Of a stretch of DNA of 5,928 bases, positions 4,551-5,928 are shown one piece after another. Under the pieces are notes generated by a model, which saw only the letters and a list, made by a program, of their open reading frames with translations, was not told the origin of the DNA and ran no database searches. Numbering within the stretch: position 1 is the first letter of the stretch; each line of letters starts with the position of its first letter. The translations under genes and the position numbers were made by a program. The DNA comes from Thermoplasmata archaeon (GTDB lineage Archaea > Thermoplasmatota > Thermoplasmata > Thermoplasmatales > Thermoplasmataceae), in NCBI GenBank assembly GCA_021835185.1, contig JAKBQO010000093.1:1-5928 (forward strand), in the 5' to 3' direction.

Positions 4551-5928
4551 ATGCCAGATCCCGAGACTTATCCAAAAAAACCAAGGTCTACAAGAAAAAA
4601 ATGGTATGCTGTAATTATAGTTCTCGTACTTATAATATCATCATTAGGGGTCCTTTCTCTATTACACCCTGAATCTAAATCTCCTGATATTTCTGTGGAT
4701 ACCGCTCCAAATTATCTGAAAACCGGGAGCAACTATACCATATCGCTGAAAGCAAATGAGCCCTATAAAACGCTGACAATTTTCTGGGGAGACGGCAACA
4801 GTACAGCATTAAATTATACACAGGAAAAAGTATCAGTATCACACATATATAATAGCCCTGGCATATACTATATATACTACATAGCAAATTTTACATCAGG
4901 GCCGGAGGAATTCAACACATACATCCCTGTTTATGTTGAAAGTGCAGGCACCGGCAATAGAACGGCGGAAGGGACACTCACAATCCTGAAAAGCTCTATT
5001 TCTCCTGTAGTCGCAAACTCTAATATATATAGCAATAACACAACTATAGGAATGAATATCAGCAATGCAGGAAACCCCTCAAATTCAACATTTACAATAG
5101 TAAACCAGACATTGTATGTTTATAAAAATGGGGGTTTAAATAAAACACTTTCTCCTGGAAATAATGACACACTTACAGTTAATACCGGATATTATATGCT
5201 AAAACTTTCAACTATTACAGGCAATAAGGCCGGAACAAATTATACAACTTATTATTACATGGATATTCCGGTAAATCCAGCCGCGAAACTATATATTAAT
5301 ACCGTTAACAATTCAATAGTGATGGATAGCCTTACGCCATACGCAAATCTTAATCCCCAGGAAGCTTATACAACATCTGAACTTGAAATACTTGGCAATA
5401 TAGAGGGAACCCTTGTGGGAAATGGCAGTTCCGGGTACTTCCCTGAAATTGCAGCTTCCCTCCCATCCCCACATGGGAAGAGCTATACTTTCAATATAAG
5501 CAGCAAGGCTAAATTTTCTACAGGGCAACCGGTAACTGCTTACGATGTTTATTATTCACTTGTTATGGACCTCCTTCTGGAAAATAAGGAACCACAGACC
5601 CCTGGATGGCTACTTGCCCAGTATCTCCTGCCTGGGAATTACCATAGCACAGATAATTATACAAATATAAAGAATGCAATAGCATATAATAATTCCACAC
5701 AGACTGTCACCCTGAATTTTACAGCAAAACTTCAACCAGATACAGTATTCAGCATACTTTCTTCTCCCGGGACATTTATATCTTCATATTCTTATTTAGT
5801 GCAGAACGGTGAAAATTTAACATTGTCGCCAGCAGGGGTTAGGACGTTTGAGAACAGCAATAAAACATATGCAATGTCGGGTGCCATTTCAGATGGCCCC
5901 TATATGATATTATCTTCAGTTCCTGGTG
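4551..5928 (+). CDS. Membrane-anchored family 5 solute-binding protein with PKD domain (peptide-type ABC transporter), 3' end beyond window
   Basis: The reading frame stays open to the window end; 459 complete codons are visible. A basic N-terminus (KKPRSTRKK, 9-17) precedes one transmembrane helix (about 18-38), giving a signal anchor with the rest outside the cell. Residues about 45-130 resemble a PKD domain, with FWGDGN (78-83) and SHIYNSPGIYY (97-107). Residues about 145-243 look like a second Ig/CARDB-type beta domain. From about 245 it follows family 5 binding proteins (OppA/DppA type): FPEIAASLP (297-305), SYTFNISSKAKFSTGQPVTAYDVYYS (311-336, the most diagnostic block) and a following helix. 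These proteins capture oligopeptides, or sometimes sugars or nickel chelates, for an ABC importer. Permease and ATPase genes are not in view and may follow. There are 22 N-X-S/T sequons. In-frame ATGs exist at 4491 and 4539; ATG 4551 is chosen for its TATA spacing. Substrate unknown. Confidence 0.85.
   Translation, partial: MPDPETYPKKPRSTRKKWYAVIIVLVLIISSLGVLSLLHPESKSPDISVDTAPNYLKTGSNYTISLKANEPYKTLTIFWGDGNSTALNYTQEKVSVSHIYNSPGIYYIYYIANFTSGPEEFNTYIPVYVESAGTGNRTAEGTLTILKSSISPVVANSNIYSNNTTIGMNISNAGNPSNSTFTIVNQTLYVYKNGGLNKTLSPGNNDTLTVNTGYYMLKLSTITGNKAGTNYTTYYYMDIPVNPAAKLYINTVNNSIVMDSLTPYANLNPQEAYTTSELEILGNIEGTLVGNGSSGYFPEIAASLPSPHGKSYTFNISSKAKFSTGQPVTAYDVYYSLVMDLLLENKEPQTPGWLLAQYLLPGNYHSTDNYTNIKNAIAYNNSTQTVTLNFTAKLQPDTVFSILSSPGTFISSYSYLVQNGENLTLSPAGVRTFENSNKTYAMSGAISDGPYMILSSVPG

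Noticed and set aside
4675..5528. Two short minus-strand open frames (4675-4887 and 5313-5528)
   Set aside because: Both lie antisense to the open-ended solute-binding protein gene, whose PKD and family 5 motifs are clear.
1..5928. CRISPR array, insertion sequence, tRNA/rRNA or defence system
   Set aside because: No regularly spaced long repeats, transposase, terminal inverted repeats or structural RNA pattern is visible. All recognised genes are metabolic, transport or archaeal core families.

Overview
The window looks like chromosomal DNA from an archaeon, most likely an acidophile of the Thermoplasmatales (Ferroplasma/Acidiplasma-like). This rests on several observations. The DNA is AT-rich. 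TATA boxes sit about 23-25 nt upstream of start codons that lack Shine-Dalgarno sites, which suggests leaderless mRNAs. Two gene families are largely archaeal: a COG1340-type coiled-coil protein and a DUF131 membrane protein. A surface protein is packed with N-glycosylation sequons. The genus is an inference.

Layout: positions 1-1369 (minus strand) hold two cobalamin-pathway genes in one operon. A CobD/CobC-type PLP enzyme (1369-341) overlaps by 8 nt the start of cobyric acid synthase cobQ/cbiP (348 to beyond position 1). After a 189-bp divergent promoter region come two plus-strand genes: a long coiled-coil protein (1559-2443) and, after a 234-bp gap, a DUF131 membrane protein (2678-3103). 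The latter overlaps by 20 bp, tail to tail, a minus-strand sugar-1-phosphate nucleotidylyltransferase with a C-terminal left-handed beta-helix (4166-3084). A 384-bp divergent intergenic region (4167-4550) follows. It carries both promoters, a 16-bp perfect palindrome and an array of ATGC repeats spaced by 10 bp. From 4551 to the window end runs a partial plus-strand gene that never meets a stop codon. It encodes a membrane-anchored, PKD-containing family 5 solute-binding protein of a peptide-type ABC transporter.

How the genes relate: CobD would supply (R)-1-amino-2-propanol phosphate and CobQ would amidate the corrin ring, two steps around adenosylcobinamide formation. The nucleotidylyltransferase makes an activated sugar, plausibly for glycans. 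The binding protein next to it carries 22 N-glycosylation sequons in its visible part and would be a natural acceptor of such glycans, but no direct link is shown. The coiled-coil and DUF131 genes have no established function. I see no mobile element, CRISPR array, tRNA, rRNA or defence system. Most of the window is ordinary core genome; the points of interest are the binding protein's architecture and the structured intergenic region beside it.
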